Shown: positions 43,643-52,954, counted from the stretch's first letter. The stretch is DNA of 64,000 bases from Oscillospiraceae bacterium (GCA_902783255.1 CACZQB010000051.1:1-64000); one strand, 5' to 3'. Notes: generated by a model from the letters alone, not told the origin. Made by a program: numbers and translations.

Positions 43643-45328
43643 ATGCCCCGTAACATATACACTCCGGCAGGCAGACAGGAATGGACAACTTCCGTAAGAA
43701 GATCTGCCTCTGAGAGAAAACCCGAAAAAAAGCGAAAAAAACGCTCTCCTTTCGCAAAGTTTTTAAGGCGTCTTTCAAAAAGACTGAAACTTGATAAATT
43801 TGCGGAAAAACTGCTTGCGCTCAGGGATTACTTTGTTCTGAAGGCGCTTCCCGATAATTCCGCTTTCACGGTTGAACTCAAATACTCGCATCTTCAGCAC
43901 ACAAGTTTTTTATACCGCACCGTATTTATCATCGGTCATGTTCTGAAAATAGCGGGTCTTGTGCTGCTTGGCATTCTCAAAACGGTTTTACCGGTCGTGA
44001 TCCCTGCGGCGGGAATATTCGTTATTATTTTTTCATCATGGGCTGCAAGCGTTTATTCCGTGGCTCTCGAAGTCCGCATAGGTGATGAACATGTTGCCTT
44101 CGTGCAGGATCAGCAAACATTTGACGATATCCGTGCGTCCGTTGAAAACCGCATATACGCTTCTTCCGAAGAAAACGAATATATAATGGAGTCAATACCG
44201 ACGCTGAGTTTTGTTATTATAGAAAAAGACGAGCTGACGGATACAGGCAAGATAGAAGAAACGCTCTACAACAGTTTTCAGGAATATATCGGTCAGTCAT
44301 ACGGTTTTTTCTTTGACGGTCAGCTTCTGGGAACATCAAAAAACGAAAACGATTTTTCAAGGCTTCTCGAAGAGGTAGCGTCGTGGTATCTTTCGGGCGA
44401 AAGAAACGAAACCTATGAGATACTCAACAGCATAGAGGTCGTAAGAGATACTTATCCGAAAAATTACGAACGCTCATATTCAGATCTCCTTTCGCTTTTC
44501 AAAACATCAAGCAACCCGTCTGTTCATAAAGTATCCAAAAACGAAACGCCTGAAAGCATTGCCGAAATGTATGGTATAAGCGTTCCCGTTCTTGCGCTTC
44601 TGAACAATCTGAACAATATAAACTCGGTAAATACCGGCGATACGCTTACTGTCGGCAAACCTTTCTGCGAGCTTAAAGTTCAGACGAAATATCAGGTCAA
44701 GTATTCTGAGATCATTCCGTTTGACACAAAAAGGGTTTATACCGATTCATTGTATGAGGGAACGACCGAAACAAAGCAGAACGGTTCAAACGGAATTTAC
44801 GAGATAACCGCCGAGGTCGTTGAAGTAAACGGCGTTGAGTCGTCAAGAACGGAAGTAGCAAGAAAAAGAGTTCAGGATCCTGTTACGCGTCAGATTCTAA
44901 TCGGCACAAAAACGATCGCTCCTTCAGGTCATTTCATATGGCCGATCATAAATCATCTGGGATCTATCTCCTCCGGTTTCGGCAAAAGAACGCTCGGCGG
45001 AGTTCCAAACTTCCATAGGGGCACCGACATAGCAGTAGATTACGGCACTAAGATCCTTGCCGCGGATGCCGGTGTGATAGTGGAAAAGGGATTTCAGGAA
45101 AACGGTCTGGGCAATTATGTTGCAATCGACCATGGAAACGGGATAGTATCGTATTACGGTCATTGCAGCAGAATTGAATCCGGAATAAACAAAGGCACAA
45201 AAGTATATCAGGGGCAGGTTATAGCATATGTAGGCAGAACAGGAAAAGCAACTGGATATCACCTGCATTTTGCTCTTTACAATAAAGAAACGGGCGAATA
45301 TTTCGATGCTGCCCCGTTTATTTCATAA
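43643..45328 (+). CDS. Membrane-anchored M23 peptidase with LysM and G5 domains
   Basis: A cell-wall metallo-endopeptidase. In 561 residues: a very basic cytoplasmic N-terminus (1-85), a membrane segment (about 92-142), an extracytoplasmic linker, a LysM domain (294-338), a G5 domain (345-422) and an M23 LytM domain (438-555). The zinc ligands His458, Asp462 (HRGTD), the catalytic His507 (YYGHCS) and His542 (GYHLHF) are intact, so it is predicted active on peptidoglycan cross-links. CAGGAGA precedes the ATG. murA follows 60 bp later. Confidence 0.94.
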   Translation: MPRNIYTPAGRQEWTTSVRRSASERKPEKKRKKRSPFAKFLRRLSKRLKLDKFAEKLLALRDYFVLKALPDNSAFTVELKYSHLQHTSFLYRTVFIIGHVLKIAGLVLLGILKTVLPVVIPAAGIFVIIFSSWAASVYSVALEVRIGDEHVAFVQDQQTFDDIRASVENRIYASSEENEYIMESIPTLSFVIIEKDELTDTGKIEETLYNSFQEYIGQSYGFFFDGQLLGTSKNENDFSRLLEEVASWYLSGERNETYEILNSIEVVRDTYPKNYERSYSDLLSLFKTSSNPSVHKVSKNETPESIAEMYGISVPVLALLNNLNNINSVNTGDTLTVGKPFCELKVQTKYQVKYSEIIPFDTKRVYTDSLYEGTTETKQNGSNGIYEITAEVVEVNGVESSRTEVARKRVQDPVTRQILIGTKTIAPSGHFIWPIINHLGSISSGFGKRTLGGVPNFHRGTDIAVDYGTKILAADAGVIVEKGFQENGLGNYVAIDHGNGIVSYYGHCSRIESGINKGTKVYQGQVIAYVGRTGKATGYHLHFALYNKETGEYFDAAPFIS

Positions 45329-45388
45329 ATTATTTATTCAAACAAACACAAACACATAAATAAAACACGTTAAGAGGTGCCGGAAAAA

Positions 45389-46684
45389 TTGAAAAAATAT
45401 GTTATTAGCGGCGGAAAACCGCTGAACGGCGAAGTATCCCTGAGCGGAGGCAAAAATGCGGTCGTAGGCATAATCCCCGCTGCGGTGCTTGTAAAAGGAG
45501 TCTGCGTTATAGAAAACGTGCCTGCGATAAACGATGTCGCGGATCTTGTTGACATCATGAAAAAAATGGGCGCAGACGTAAGATACCTTGACGAAAAAAC
45601 TCTGCGTATCGACAGCACAGACATTGTTTCCTACGTTGCAGATTACGATGCGGTAAGAAAGCTGCGCGCGTCATATTATCTTATAGGCGCACTGCTCGGC
45701 CGATTCGGTCACGCAAGAGTAGGTCTTCCCGGCGGATGCGATTTTGTGGAACGTCCGATAGACTATCACATTAAAGGATTTGAAGCTCTCGGAGCAAAAG
45801 TCGATATCAAGCACGGAATAGTTGTTGCCGACGCCGAAAAACTTACCGGCACATCCATGAACCTTGATTTTCCGTCCGTTGGCGCAACGGTAAACATCAT
45901 GCTTGCGGCAGTTCTTGCCGAAGGATTGACGGTAATAGAAAATGCGGGAAAAGAACCGCATATAGTTGACATAGCAAACTTTCTTAACGCTATGGGCGCT
46001 CAGATAAAGGGCGCCGGAACGGACGTTATAAAAATAAAAGGCGTTGCGGAACTTCACGGCGGACATTACGAAATAATTCCCGACCAGATAGAAGCAGGCA
46101 CATTTATGGCTGCCGCTGCAGCAGCCGGCGGAAGAGTTGTACTGAGAAACGTTATTCCAAAGCACCTCGAATCTATTTCCGCAAAAATCGAGGAATCCGG
46201 AGCAAAAGTAGAAGAATTTGATGATTATATGATCGTTTCGCGCGATGCTGACAGTCCGATAAATAATCTTAATATCAAAACACTTCCTTATCCCGGCTTT
46301 CCCACGGATATGCAGTCGCAGATGGCGGCGCTTCTCAGCAGAGCCGGCGGGACATCAATAATAACGGAAACTATTTTTTCACACAGATTCAAATATGTTG
46401 ACGAATTGCGCAGAATGGGCGCTAAAATGACGGTAGATGGCAATATCTGCGTAATAGAAGGCGTTGATAAGCTTACAGGCGCGTCGGTAAGAGCATGCGA
46501 TCTGAGAACGGGCGTTGCTCTTGTTATTGCTGCCCTTATTGCTGAGGGGATCACCGAAATATCCGATGTGCGCTACATCGAACGCGGATACGAAAATATC
46601 GTTGACAAACTCAGGTCCCTCGGAGCTGATATAAAAGTTGTAAACGACGATGCGCCTGCCGTTACCGAAACAAAAATAAGCTGA
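45389..46684 (+). CDS. murA: UDP-N-acetylglucosamine 1-carboxyvinyltransferase
   Basis: It performs the first committed step of peptidoglycan synthesis. The 431-residue product has Lys22-Asn23 in LSGGKNAV and the catalytic Cys117 in LPGGCDFVERPIDYH, so it should be sensitive to fosfomycin. I choose the TTG at 45389, which has AAGAGGTG 9 bp upstream and gives the usual MKKYVISGG start. A GTG at 45377 would add four residues but lies inside that ribosome site. The stop overlaps the next ATG by 1 bp. Confidence 0.95.
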   Translation: MKKYVISGGKPLNGEVSLSGGKNAVVGIIPAAVLVKGVCVIENVPAINDVADLVDIMKKMGADVRYLDEKTLRIDSTDIVSYVADYDAVRKLRASYYLIGALLGRFGHARVGLPGGCDFVERPIDYHIKGFEALGAKVDIKHGIVVADAEKLTGTSMNLDFPSVGATVNIMLAAVLAEGLTVIENAGKEPHIVDIANFLNAMGAQIKGAGTDVIKIKGVAELHGGHYEIIPDQIEAGTFMAAAAAAGGRVVLRNVIPKHLESISAKIEESGAKVEEFDDYMIVSRDADSPINNLNIKTLPYPGFPTDMQSQMAALLSRAGGTSIITETIFSHRFKYVDELRRMGAKMTVDGNICVIEGVDKLTGASVRACDLRTGVALVIAALIAEGITEISDVRYIERGYENIVDKLRSLGADIKVVNDDAPAVTETKIS

Positions 46685-47478
46685 TGCTGCGTGTATTCAC
46701 TCTTTACAGCGGCAGCAGCGGAAACTGCACCGTAATAGATATAGACGGCAGAGCAATACTTGTAGATGCAGGCTGCGGAGTTAAAAAAACACAAAAAGCT
46801 CTTATCGATGCCGGACTTTCACTTGATGCGGTAGAGGGTATTTTTATTACGCACGAACACTCGGATCATGTTTCAGGACTTCAGACGATCTGCAAACACT
46901 ACCGCATTCCCGTTATTTCAAATAAGGCAACGCTTGATGCATTTTTCAGAGAAAACAGAAATTTTGACACGTCTCTTTTCTGTGAAATGCCCACAGGAGC
47001 GGTCGCTGCAAGAGATATATTTGAAGTAACGTCTTTTCATTCGCCGCACGACAGCGTGGAATGCGTTGGTTACAGAATAAAAACAAAATACGGCGATGTT
47101 GGCGTGCTTACCGACGCAGGAGAAGGCACAAAGGAGATAAAAAAAGCTCTTTCGGGATGCAAAATACTCGTTTTTGAGTCAAATCATGATAAAAATATGC
47201 TTCAGACCGGTCCGTATCCGTATTATCTCAAAATGCGTATCTCAGGTCCTAACGGGCATCTTTCAAACGATCAGTCTGCCGAATTGCTTGCAGGTTTTAT
47301 TGATTTCGGCACTGAGAGCGTGATCCTTGCACATCTCAGCAAAGAAAACAACACCCCGCACGCCGCGCTTGCAACGGCGGAAAATATATTGACTTCAACA
47401 GGCGCAAAAGTCGGCAGCGATATATCTCTTTATGTCGCCCCTCCCGACGGACTGTCGCATATTTTTACTGTCGGATAA
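46684..47478 (+). CDS. Metallo-beta-lactamase-fold hydrolase, WalJ/YycJ-like
   Basis: The 264-residue protein begins with LYSGSSGNCTVIDIDGRAILVDAGCGVKK and has the metal motif FITHEHSDHVSGL, then LTDAGEGT and FESNHDKNMLQTGPYPYYLKMRI, all typical of WalJ/YycJ. That protein helps coordinate wall synthesis and cell division and may act as a 5'-3' exonuclease. A tie to wall synthesis fits its 1-bp overlap with murA and the upstream M23 gene. No walRK genes are near. Confidence 0.92.
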   Translation: MLRVFTLYSGSSGNCTVIDIDGRAILVDAGCGVKKTQKALIDAGLSLDAVEGIFITHEHSDHVSGLQTICKHYRIPVISNKATLDAFFRENRNFDTSLFCEMPTGAVAARDIFEVTSFHSPHDSVECVGYRIKTKYGDVGVLTDAGEGTKEIKKALSGCKILVFESNHDKNMLQTGPYPYYLKMRISGPNGHLSNDQSAELLAGFIDFGTESVILAHLSKENNTPHAALATAENILTSTGAKVGSDISLYVAPPDGLSHIFTVG

Positions 47479-47509
47479 TATTTATGCTTTTTTGAACAGA
47501 TAAAAAATA

Positions 47510-47543
47510 AAAGGACCGCACTTTACGGTGCGATCCTTTTTGA
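47510..47543 (+). terminator. Rho-independent terminator of the murA operon
   Basis: A 12-bp stem with one mismatch (47510-47521 and 47528-47539), a 6-nt loop and a T run. Confidence 0.83.
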
Positions 47544-47561
47544 TTTTTATATTTCTGTTTT

Positions 47562-47745
47562 TCATAGTTTTTTTATGATATAGGATATTTCATGCGGAGA
47601 GATAAACGAAACATCTGCAGGCGGCGAATACACTATCAGGTAAAACGGAAGAGATAAGACCGCAAAAGCAGGCAACAAATAATCGTTTGACGCATTTTTT
47701 ATCGCAAAAACAGGCAAAATCAAATCATATAAAAAAATATGTTTT
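47562..47745 (-). pseudogene. Possible remnant of a membrane-protein gene
   Basis: On the minus strand an open frame of about 55 codons ends at 47562 and reads LPVFAIKNASNDYLLPAFAV then LSLPFYLIVYSPPADVSFIS. It looks like real protein with a hydrophobic stretch, but it has no ATG start or ribosome site and overlaps the end of the exonuclease gene in another frame. It may be a decayed gene tail or a chance frame in an otherwise empty stretch of about 245 bases. Confidence 0.25.
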
Positions 47746-48258
47746 TATAAAATTTTTTTCGTCTGCGCCGCCGTTCAGATAATTCAGCAATATTTCCGCG
47801 CAGGCTCGGCTGTCGCTGTCTGCCTGATGATGATCGAGAGAAATGCCGTAGTAATCGCACATAGAATCAAGTTTATGTGAAATACCGGGCAGTATTTTCC
47901 TTCCCATCTGCACGGTGCAGCAGTATTTCGCGGTATTTTTCCAGTATATGCCGTAATCCGACAGACATTTTTTTAAAACCGAAAGATCAAAAACGGCGTT
48001 GTGAGCTGCAAGGATGCCCGAACTCATCACAGGCTCGATTTTTTGCCACAATTCCGGAAAGACAGGAGCAGACGCTACTTTTTCTGAGTCTATGCCGGTA
48101 AGAAGAGTGTTATAATAGTCAAAATATGTTTCGGGATTGACGTATGAAAAATACTCTTCCGTTATCCTGCCTCCGTCTATCACGGATATACCTATGGCGC
48201 TCATGCGGTCGCAGCAACGGTTCGGAGTTTCAACATCAAAAACAACGTATCTGTACAA
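47725..48258 (-). CDS. DEDDh 3'-5' exonuclease (DnaQ/PolC epsilon-like)
   Basis: The 177-residue protein has the exonuclease motifs in order: VVFDVETP with Asp8 and Glu10, HNAVFDLSVL, and HHQADSDSRACAEIL with the DEDDh histidine and last Asp. It resembles stand-alone epsilon-type proofreading or RNase T-like enzymes. Whether it trims DNA or RNA is open. It lies 27 bp downstream of the SpoIIE phosphatase gene in the same direction, with GGAGG before the ATG. Confidence 0.9.
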   Translation of the reverse strand: MYRYVVFDVETPNRCCDRMSAIGISVIDGGRITEEYFSYVNPETYFDYYNTLLTGIDSEKVASAPVFPELWQKIEPVMSSGILAAHNAVFDLSVLKKCLSDYGIYWKNTAKYCCTVQMGRKILPGISHKLDSMCDYYGISLDHHQADSDSRACAEILLNYLNGGADEKNFIKTYFFI

Positions 48259-48285
48259 AAGTCTGCCTCCTTATTCGGCAAAAAC

Positions 48286-49758
48286 TTATTTATTTGCTTT
48301 TCCCGGACCCTTGTATTCAAGCACAAGCATTGTCAGATCGTCAAACTGTTCGGCTTCTTTAACAAATCCGTCAACAGCATTTTTAACGTTTTGAAGAATA
48401 TCTTTTGAGTGTGCGTTCGTGTTGACGTTAAGTGCGTCAAGCATGCGTTCCGTACCGAAAAGCGCTTTTGCCGCATCTGTTGCCTCAGGCACTCCGTCGG
48501 TGTAAAGAAAGAGCTTTGAACCGGGCTTCAGCTCCAATTCATATTCTTTGTATTTTACACCGTTCATACCGCCGATCACAAAGCCGTGTTTGTCTTTTAT
48601 AAGATCAAATCTGCCGTCGGGCTGCATGATGGCGGGATACTCGTGACCCGCATTTGCGGCGATAAGTTTGCCGGTAGAGATCTCCAGAATGCCGAGCCAA
48701 ACAGTCACAAACATTTCCTCACGGTTGTTTGAACAGATCGCCGCATTTGTATCCGTAAGTATCTGAGCAGGACTTTTGCCGACCATCGCATTGTTTGCAA
48801 GGATGATTTTTGACGCCATCATAAACAGCGCTGCAGGCACGCCTTTGCCTGAAACGTCTGCAATGACCATGCAAAGATGATCGTCATCCACAAGAAAAAA
48901 GTCGTAAAAATCGCCGCCAACTTCTTTTGCGGGATCCATTGTTGCATATATGTCGAATTCCGGTTTGTCGGGAAACGCCGGATATATATTCGGCAGCATA
49001 TCAGCCTGTATATTCGATGCAAGGTGAAGTTCCGATTCAATGCGCGAGCTTTCCATCTTCTGTTTTTCGTATTCTTCGTTCTGACTCTTGACGATTACCG
49101 AAAACATATATACCGAGGCGCCTACTGTGACTAATATGATATACTGGATCTCCTGCGAAAAGCTTTGAAGAATTATCGCCGCAACAGGCGCGATAATGTA
49201 ATTCCAGAACGCAATTTTGAAACGTTTTTCAATTTTTTTGCGGTGAACAATAAGCAAAACCGCATCAACAACCAGCGTTAAGGCAGGGAACACATTAGAC
49301 AGAAGGTATAAAGAAGAACGGTGATATATATTGCTCTCATCAAATGTGTAAATCAGATCAAAAGGCGCGCAAACTGCCAGGACCGCAATGTGAGCCGCAA
49401 GCAGAACATAAAACAGTATAAAAATTCCCAGCGCCGTTTTTTTTTCGAGTTTTGATTCTCCGAGAACAAGAAGAGACATAACATGAGTCATAATGCCTGC
49501 CGAAATCATTTCGGCAAAAGTGATAATATAGATTGCTGTGCGCACAGCGTCTCCGGGCATTCCGTCAAGAAGCTGTCTTGTCAGATGTGAGGTGATATAA
49601 AAAAGGATCAGCAAAAAGAATATCTGAAAATACAGTCGGACCTCTTTTTTCAGGTGTCTTGATGCCGTTATCTGAAAAAAACAGAGAAGACATACGCCGA
49701 TGCCTATAGCTATGACCAGGGCGTTTACAAGGCTGAGCGGCGAAAAGGTATACTGCAT
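48286..49758 (-). CDS. Membrane PP2C-type serine phosphatase (SpoIIE/RsbU-like)
   Basis: The N-terminal half has about seven hydrophobic helices (about 8-215), a short coiled coil rich in Glu and Lys follows, then a PPM/SpoIIE domain (about 240-485): AKEVGGDFYDF, IADVSGKGVPAALFMM, NAGHEYPAI, LYTDGVPEATD and FDDLTMLVLEYKG. All metal-binding Asp positions are present. Such proteins dephosphorylate anti-anti-sigma factors in partner-switching pathways. No STAS protein, anti-sigma kinase or sigma factor is beside it. It has a consensus promoter. Confidence 0.93.
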   Translation of the reverse strand: MQYTFSPLSLVNALVIAIGIGVCLLCFFQITASRHLKKEVRLYFQIFFLLILFYITSHLTRQLLDGMPGDAVRTAIYIITFAEMISAGIMTHVMSLLVLGESKLEKKTALGIFILFYVLLAAHIAVLAVCAPFDLIYTFDESNIYHRSSLYLLSNVFPALTLVVDAVLLIVHRKKIEKRFKIAFWNYIIAPVAAIILQSFSQEIQYIILVTVGASVYMFSVIVKSQNEEYEKQKMESSRIESELHLASNIQADMLPNIYPAFPDKPEFDIYATMDPAKEVGGDFYDFFLVDDDHLCMVIADVSGKGVPAALFMMASKIILANNAMVGKSPAQILTDTNAAICSNNREEMFVTVWLGILEISTGKLIAANAGHEYPAIMQPDGRFDLIKDKHGFVIGGMNGVKYKEYELELKPGSKLFLYTDGVPEATDAAKALFGTERMLDALNVNTNAHSKDILQNVKNAVDGFVKEAEQFDDLTMLVLEYKGPGKANK

Positions 49759-49823
49759 ATTAATTATCTCCTTACATTTTATATGTGAAAAATCGCAAAT
49801 ACGTTTTACTAAAAATATAGTTT

Positions 49824-49852
49824 ATTATACTTGTTTTACTTTAAATTGTCAA
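49824..49852 (-). promoter_or_regulatory. Consensus promoter of the SpoIIE-type phosphatase gene
   Basis: On the minus strand a perfect TTGACA (49852-49847) and a perfect TATAAT (49829-49824) are 17 bp apart. Confidence 0.88.
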
Positions 49853-49958
49853 CCGATTTTTTGGCTGTCCGCTTTTTTTTACAATTTTTTATATATAAAT
49901 ATTATGCGGATATTCCTCATAAATAATACGATTTCAAATAAAATTTCATTTGCCATTC

Positions 49959-49987
49959 TTGACAATATTCAAATTGTGTGGTATACT
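49959..49987 (+). promoter_or_regulatory. Promoter of the 96-residue protein gene
   Basis: TTGACA (49959-49964) and an extended TGGTATACT with -10 at 49982-49987, 17-bp spacer. Confidence 0.8.
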
Positions 49988-50013
49988 TTAGAAAAAAGTA
50001 AAAGAGGATAATT

Positions 50014-50304
50014 ATGGGAAATATTACTGATACAAAAGAAAGCAAAGCAGCTCAGAATTTTCTGCTTAAATCAAAAGATGCATTTTCCGAAAAAATTCTT
50101 CGCAATACAGTAAAAGATATCGATATTTCAGAATGCGTTCAGGATGAGACATACGCTTCAGTCTGCCGTTTCAATATCACGGGTTCGGTAGAAACCGAGT
50201 CTCCCACAGGCAAAGCAAGAACTTATCTTTATCACGCAACGGTTGACGTTGCCGATAAAAAAGAAAACCTCGTTTCTCTTAATATCACTCCTCTCGAGGG
50301 ATAA
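50014..50304 (+). CDS. Small uncharacterised protein (96 aa)
   Basis: Not recognised. It has no signal or membrane segment. A helical N-terminal part (KAAQNFLLKSKDAFSEKIL) is followed by alternating strands (YASVCRFNITGSVETE, RTYLYHATVDVADKKENLVS), suggesting a small alpha/beta or NTF2-like fold. It has its own strong promoter, AAGAGGA before the ATG and a terminator, so it is probably well expressed as a single gene. Confidence 0.75.
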   Translation: MGNITDTKESKAAQNFLLKSKDAFSEKILRNTVKDIDISECVQDETYASVCRFNITGSVETESPTGKARTYLYHATVDVADKKENLVSLNITPLEG

Positions 50305-50323
50305 CAAATATTAAAACCGAAAT

Positions 50324-50350
50324 AAACGGCTTTTTAAAGCCGTTTTATTT
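50324..50350 (+). terminator. Rho-independent terminator
   Basis: A stem AAACGGC/GCCGTTT (within 50324-50345) around a T/A-rich loop is followed by TATTTT. Confidence 0.78.
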
Positions 50351-50369
50351 TGCGAAAAAAAGTTTTCTC

Positions 50370-50398
50370 TTGACAAACACGAAAATAAAAAGTATAAT
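50370..50398 (+). promoter_or_regulatory. Consensus promoter of the feo operon
   Basis: A perfect TTGACA (50370-50375) and a perfect TATAAT (50393-50398) are 17 bp apart. I see no clear Fur box over it. Confidence 0.85.
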
Positions 50399-50437
50399 TA
50401 AAAACAAAATAAAAATATATAAAGAGAAGAAAATAAA

Positions 50438-52783
50438 ATGACTTTAAAAGACTTGCCTGTAGGCAATACCGGGTCAGTTACCGCTGTGGGCGGAGAGGGC
50501 GCAACACGACAGCATTTCCTTGATATGGGTATTATTCCCGGAACGGAGATCACAGTCGTAAAATACGCTCCGATGGGAGATCCGGTCGAGGTCTGCCTTC
50601 ACGGATATGAGCTTACGCTCAGGCTTGACGACGCAGCAAAAATAGAAGTGAAAGAAACATCTGCAGCCGACAGAAAAAAACAGCACACAGCAGAGGCAAT
50701 AAGCGAACATGCGGGACTTGGAGAAGGAGGACGGTTTCATTCGAAGGGAAGCGGCGATCCTCTTCCCGAAAATGAGATCCTCACTTTCGCGCTTGTAGGC
50801 AATCAGAATTCCGGAAAAACAACGCTTTTCAATCAGCTTACGGGCGCAAGACAGCATGTCGGAAATTTTCCCGGCGTTACGGTAGACAGAAAAGACGGCG
50901 CAATAATCGGACATCCGAACACATCCGTGACCGATCTGCCGGGTATATATTCCATGTCGCCGTATTCAAGCGAAGAACTTGTGTCGAGAAATTTTGTTCT
51001 TAACGAAAAGCCGAAGGGCATAATAAATATTGTTGATGCAACAAATATAGAGCGCAATCTGTATCTGACAATGCAGCTGCTGGAGATGGATATTCCCGTT
51101 GTTGTTGCGCTTAATATGATGGATGAAGTGACAGGCAACGGCGGCTCTGTTGATATAAATACCATAGAGACGATGCTCGGCGTTCCCGTAATACCCATTT
51201 CCGCATCTAAAAATCAAGGTGTCGCAGAACTGATCGAACACGCGATTCATGTTGCAAAGTATCAGGAAAAGCCTCTCAGACAGGATTTTTGCAGTGAAGA
51301 GGATAACGGCGGAGCCGTTCACCGCTGCATCCATGCCGTAAGACATCTTATCGAGGACCATGCCACTGCTGTCGGTCTTCCCGTCCGTTTTGCCGCAAGC
51401 AAAGCAATAGAGGGGGATAATCTGATAATCAGCCAGCTTGATCTTGACGAAAACGAAAAAGAAACGCTTGACCATATTTCGATGCAGATGGAAAAGGAAA
51501 GAGGTCTTGACAGAAGCGCGGCAATAGCGGATATGCGGTTTGCATTTATAATGAAAGTATGCAGCGCATGCGTAACAAAGCCTGAAGAGAGTAAAGAGAG
51601 CGTAAGAAGCCGCAGGATAGATCGTTTTCTTACGGGTAAATATACCGCTCTGCCTGTTTTTATCTGCGTTATGGGCATTATATTCTTTCTTACCTTCAAT
51701 GTTATAGGCGCATGGCTGCAGGATCTTCTGGAAAAAGGCATAGGTGCGCTGACTGAGGCAGTAAATAATGCCATGATCTCAGGCGGCGTGAACGAGGTGC
51801 TAAGAAGTCTCGTAATAAACGGCATTTTTGAAGGTGTTGGCAGCGTGTTGAGTTTTCTGCCGATAGTTGTAACGATGTTCTTCTTTCTTTCGCTGCTTGA
51901 AGACAGCGGATATATAGCGCGCGTAGCGTTTGTTATGGATAAACTGCTGAGAAAACTCGGTCTTTCGGGAAGAAGTATCGTTCCGTTGCTTATAGGTTTC
52001 GGCTGCACCGTGCCGGCCGTAATGGCATCGAGAACTTTACCGAGCGAACGCGACAGAAAAATGACGATCCTTCTCACTCCGTTTATGAGCTGCACCGCAA
52101 AACTTCCGATCTACGCTTTTTTTGTCGATGCATTTTTTCAGAAATACAAAGCGCTTGTCATGATCGGTCTTTATGTACTCGGCGTTTTAATCGGTATTCT
52201 CGTTGCGTTTTTATACAAAAAAATTATGTTTAAGGGCGAAGCCGTGCCTTTTGTTATGGAATTGCCGAATTACCGTATGCCGAGCGTTAAAAATGTTGCT
52301 CAGCTTTTATGGGAAAAAGCAAAAGACTTTTTGCAGAAAGCTTTTTCGATCATACTTGTTGCAACGGTAGTTGTGTGGTTTCTTCAGACTTTCGATTTCC
52401 ATTTCAATATAGTTGAAAATTCGCAAAACAGCATGCTTGCCGTTATTTCGGGATTTATTGTTCCCGTTTTCGCTCCGCTCGGACTGGGCGACTGGCGGAT
52501 AGTAACGTCGCTTATAAGCGGTTTTATGGCAAAAGAAAGCGTTGTTTCAACACTTGAAGTCCTTTTCGGCGCACAGGGAGGGATATCTGCAGTTTTAAGC
52601 TCTGCCGCTGCTGCTTCTCTTCTTGTTTTCAGTTTACTCTATACGCCCTGCGTTGCGGCGGTAGCATCAATAAAAAGAGAACTCGGCTTTAAGTGGGCGA
52701 TTTACGTTGTTGTATGGCAGTGCCTGATAGCGTGGGTCGCGGCGCTTGCCGTAAGCCTGATCGGTATGTTGCTTGGTGCGTAA
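50438..52783 (+). CDS. feoB: Ferrous iron transporter FeoB with fused N-terminal FeoA domain
   Basis: A 781-residue Fe(II) importer. Residues 1-75 are a FeoA SH3-like domain (LKDLPVGNTGSVTAV, FLDMGIIPGTEITVVKYAPMG). After a linker comes the G domain: G1 GNQNSGKTT at 121-129, G3 DLPG, G4 NMMD and G5 ISASKNQG. The membrane part has GFGCTVPAVMASRTL with the pore Cys, FMSCTAKLPIYAFF and FMAKESVVSTLEVLF. A FeoA-FeoB fusion is known in some anaerobes but less common than separate genes. A small Cys-rich partner gene follows 12 bp later. Confidence 0.96.
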   Translation: MTLKDLPVGNTGSVTAVGGEGATRQHFLDMGIIPGTEITVVKYAPMGDPVEVCLHGYELTLRLDDAAKIEVKETSAADRKKQHTAEAISEHAGLGEGGRFHSKGSGDPLPENEILTFALVGNQNSGKTTLFNQLTGARQHVGNFPGVTVDRKDGAIIGHPNTSVTDLPGIYSMSPYSSEELVSRNFVLNEKPKGIINIVDATNIERNLYLTMQLLEMDIPVVVALNMMDEVTGNGGSVDINTIETMLGVPVIPISASKNQGVAELIEHAIHVAKYQEKPLRQDFCSEEDNGGAVHRCIHAVRHLIEDHATAVGLPVRFAASKAIEGDNLIISQLDLDENEKETLDHISMQMEKERGLDRSAAIADMRFAFIMKVCSACVTKPEESKESVRSRRIDRFLTGKYTALPVFICVMGIIFFLTFNVIGAWLQDLLEKGIGALTEAVNNAMISGGVNEVLRSLVINGIFEGVGSVLSFLPIVVTMFFFLSLLEDSGYIARVAFVMDKLLRKLGLSGRSIVPLLIGFGCTVPAVMASRTLPSERDRKMTILLTPFMSCTAKLPIYAFFVDAFFQKYKALVMIGLYVLGVLIGILVAFLYKKIMFKGEAVPFVMELPNYRMPSVKNVAQLLWEKAKDFLQKAFSIILVATVVVWFLQTFDFHFNIVENSQNSMLAVISGFIVPVFAPLGLGDWRIVTSLISGFMAKESVVSTLEVLFGAQGGISAVLSSAAAASLLVFSLLYTPCVAAVASIKRELGFKWAIYVVVWQCLIAWVAALAVSLIGMLLGA

Positions 52784-52795
52784 GGAGAAAATAAG

Positions 52796-52954
52796 ATGAA
52801 TCCTATAGACTGGGTCATAATCAGCGTTGTGGCGATACTGCTTGTTTTTGCGGTATGGCAGGCTATCAGAAGAAAAAAAGGCAACTGCAACGGCTGCTGC
52901 GGCGGTTGCAACGGAGAATGCGGGGGAAAAGTAAAAAATAAAACGCGAAATTAA
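52796..52954 (+). CDS. FeoB-associated Cys-rich membrane protein (52 aa)
   Basis: A short gene directly behind feoB. MNPIDWVIISVVAILLVFAV is a single N-terminal membrane helix, then basic residues and a Cys/Gly-rich tail with six cysteines (CNGCCGGCNGEC). This is the typical form of the FeoB-associated Cys-rich protein found after feoB in Bacillota, which probably assists iron transfer at the membrane. GGAGAAAATAAG precedes the ATG. Confidence 0.9.
   Translation: MNPIDWVIISVVAILLVFAVWQAIRRKKGNCNGCCGGCNGECGGKVKNKTRN

Noticed and set aside
45377..45388. GTG start for murA
   Set aside because: The GTG is part of the AAGAGGTG ribosome site; the TTG at 45389 is well spaced and matches the usual MurA start.
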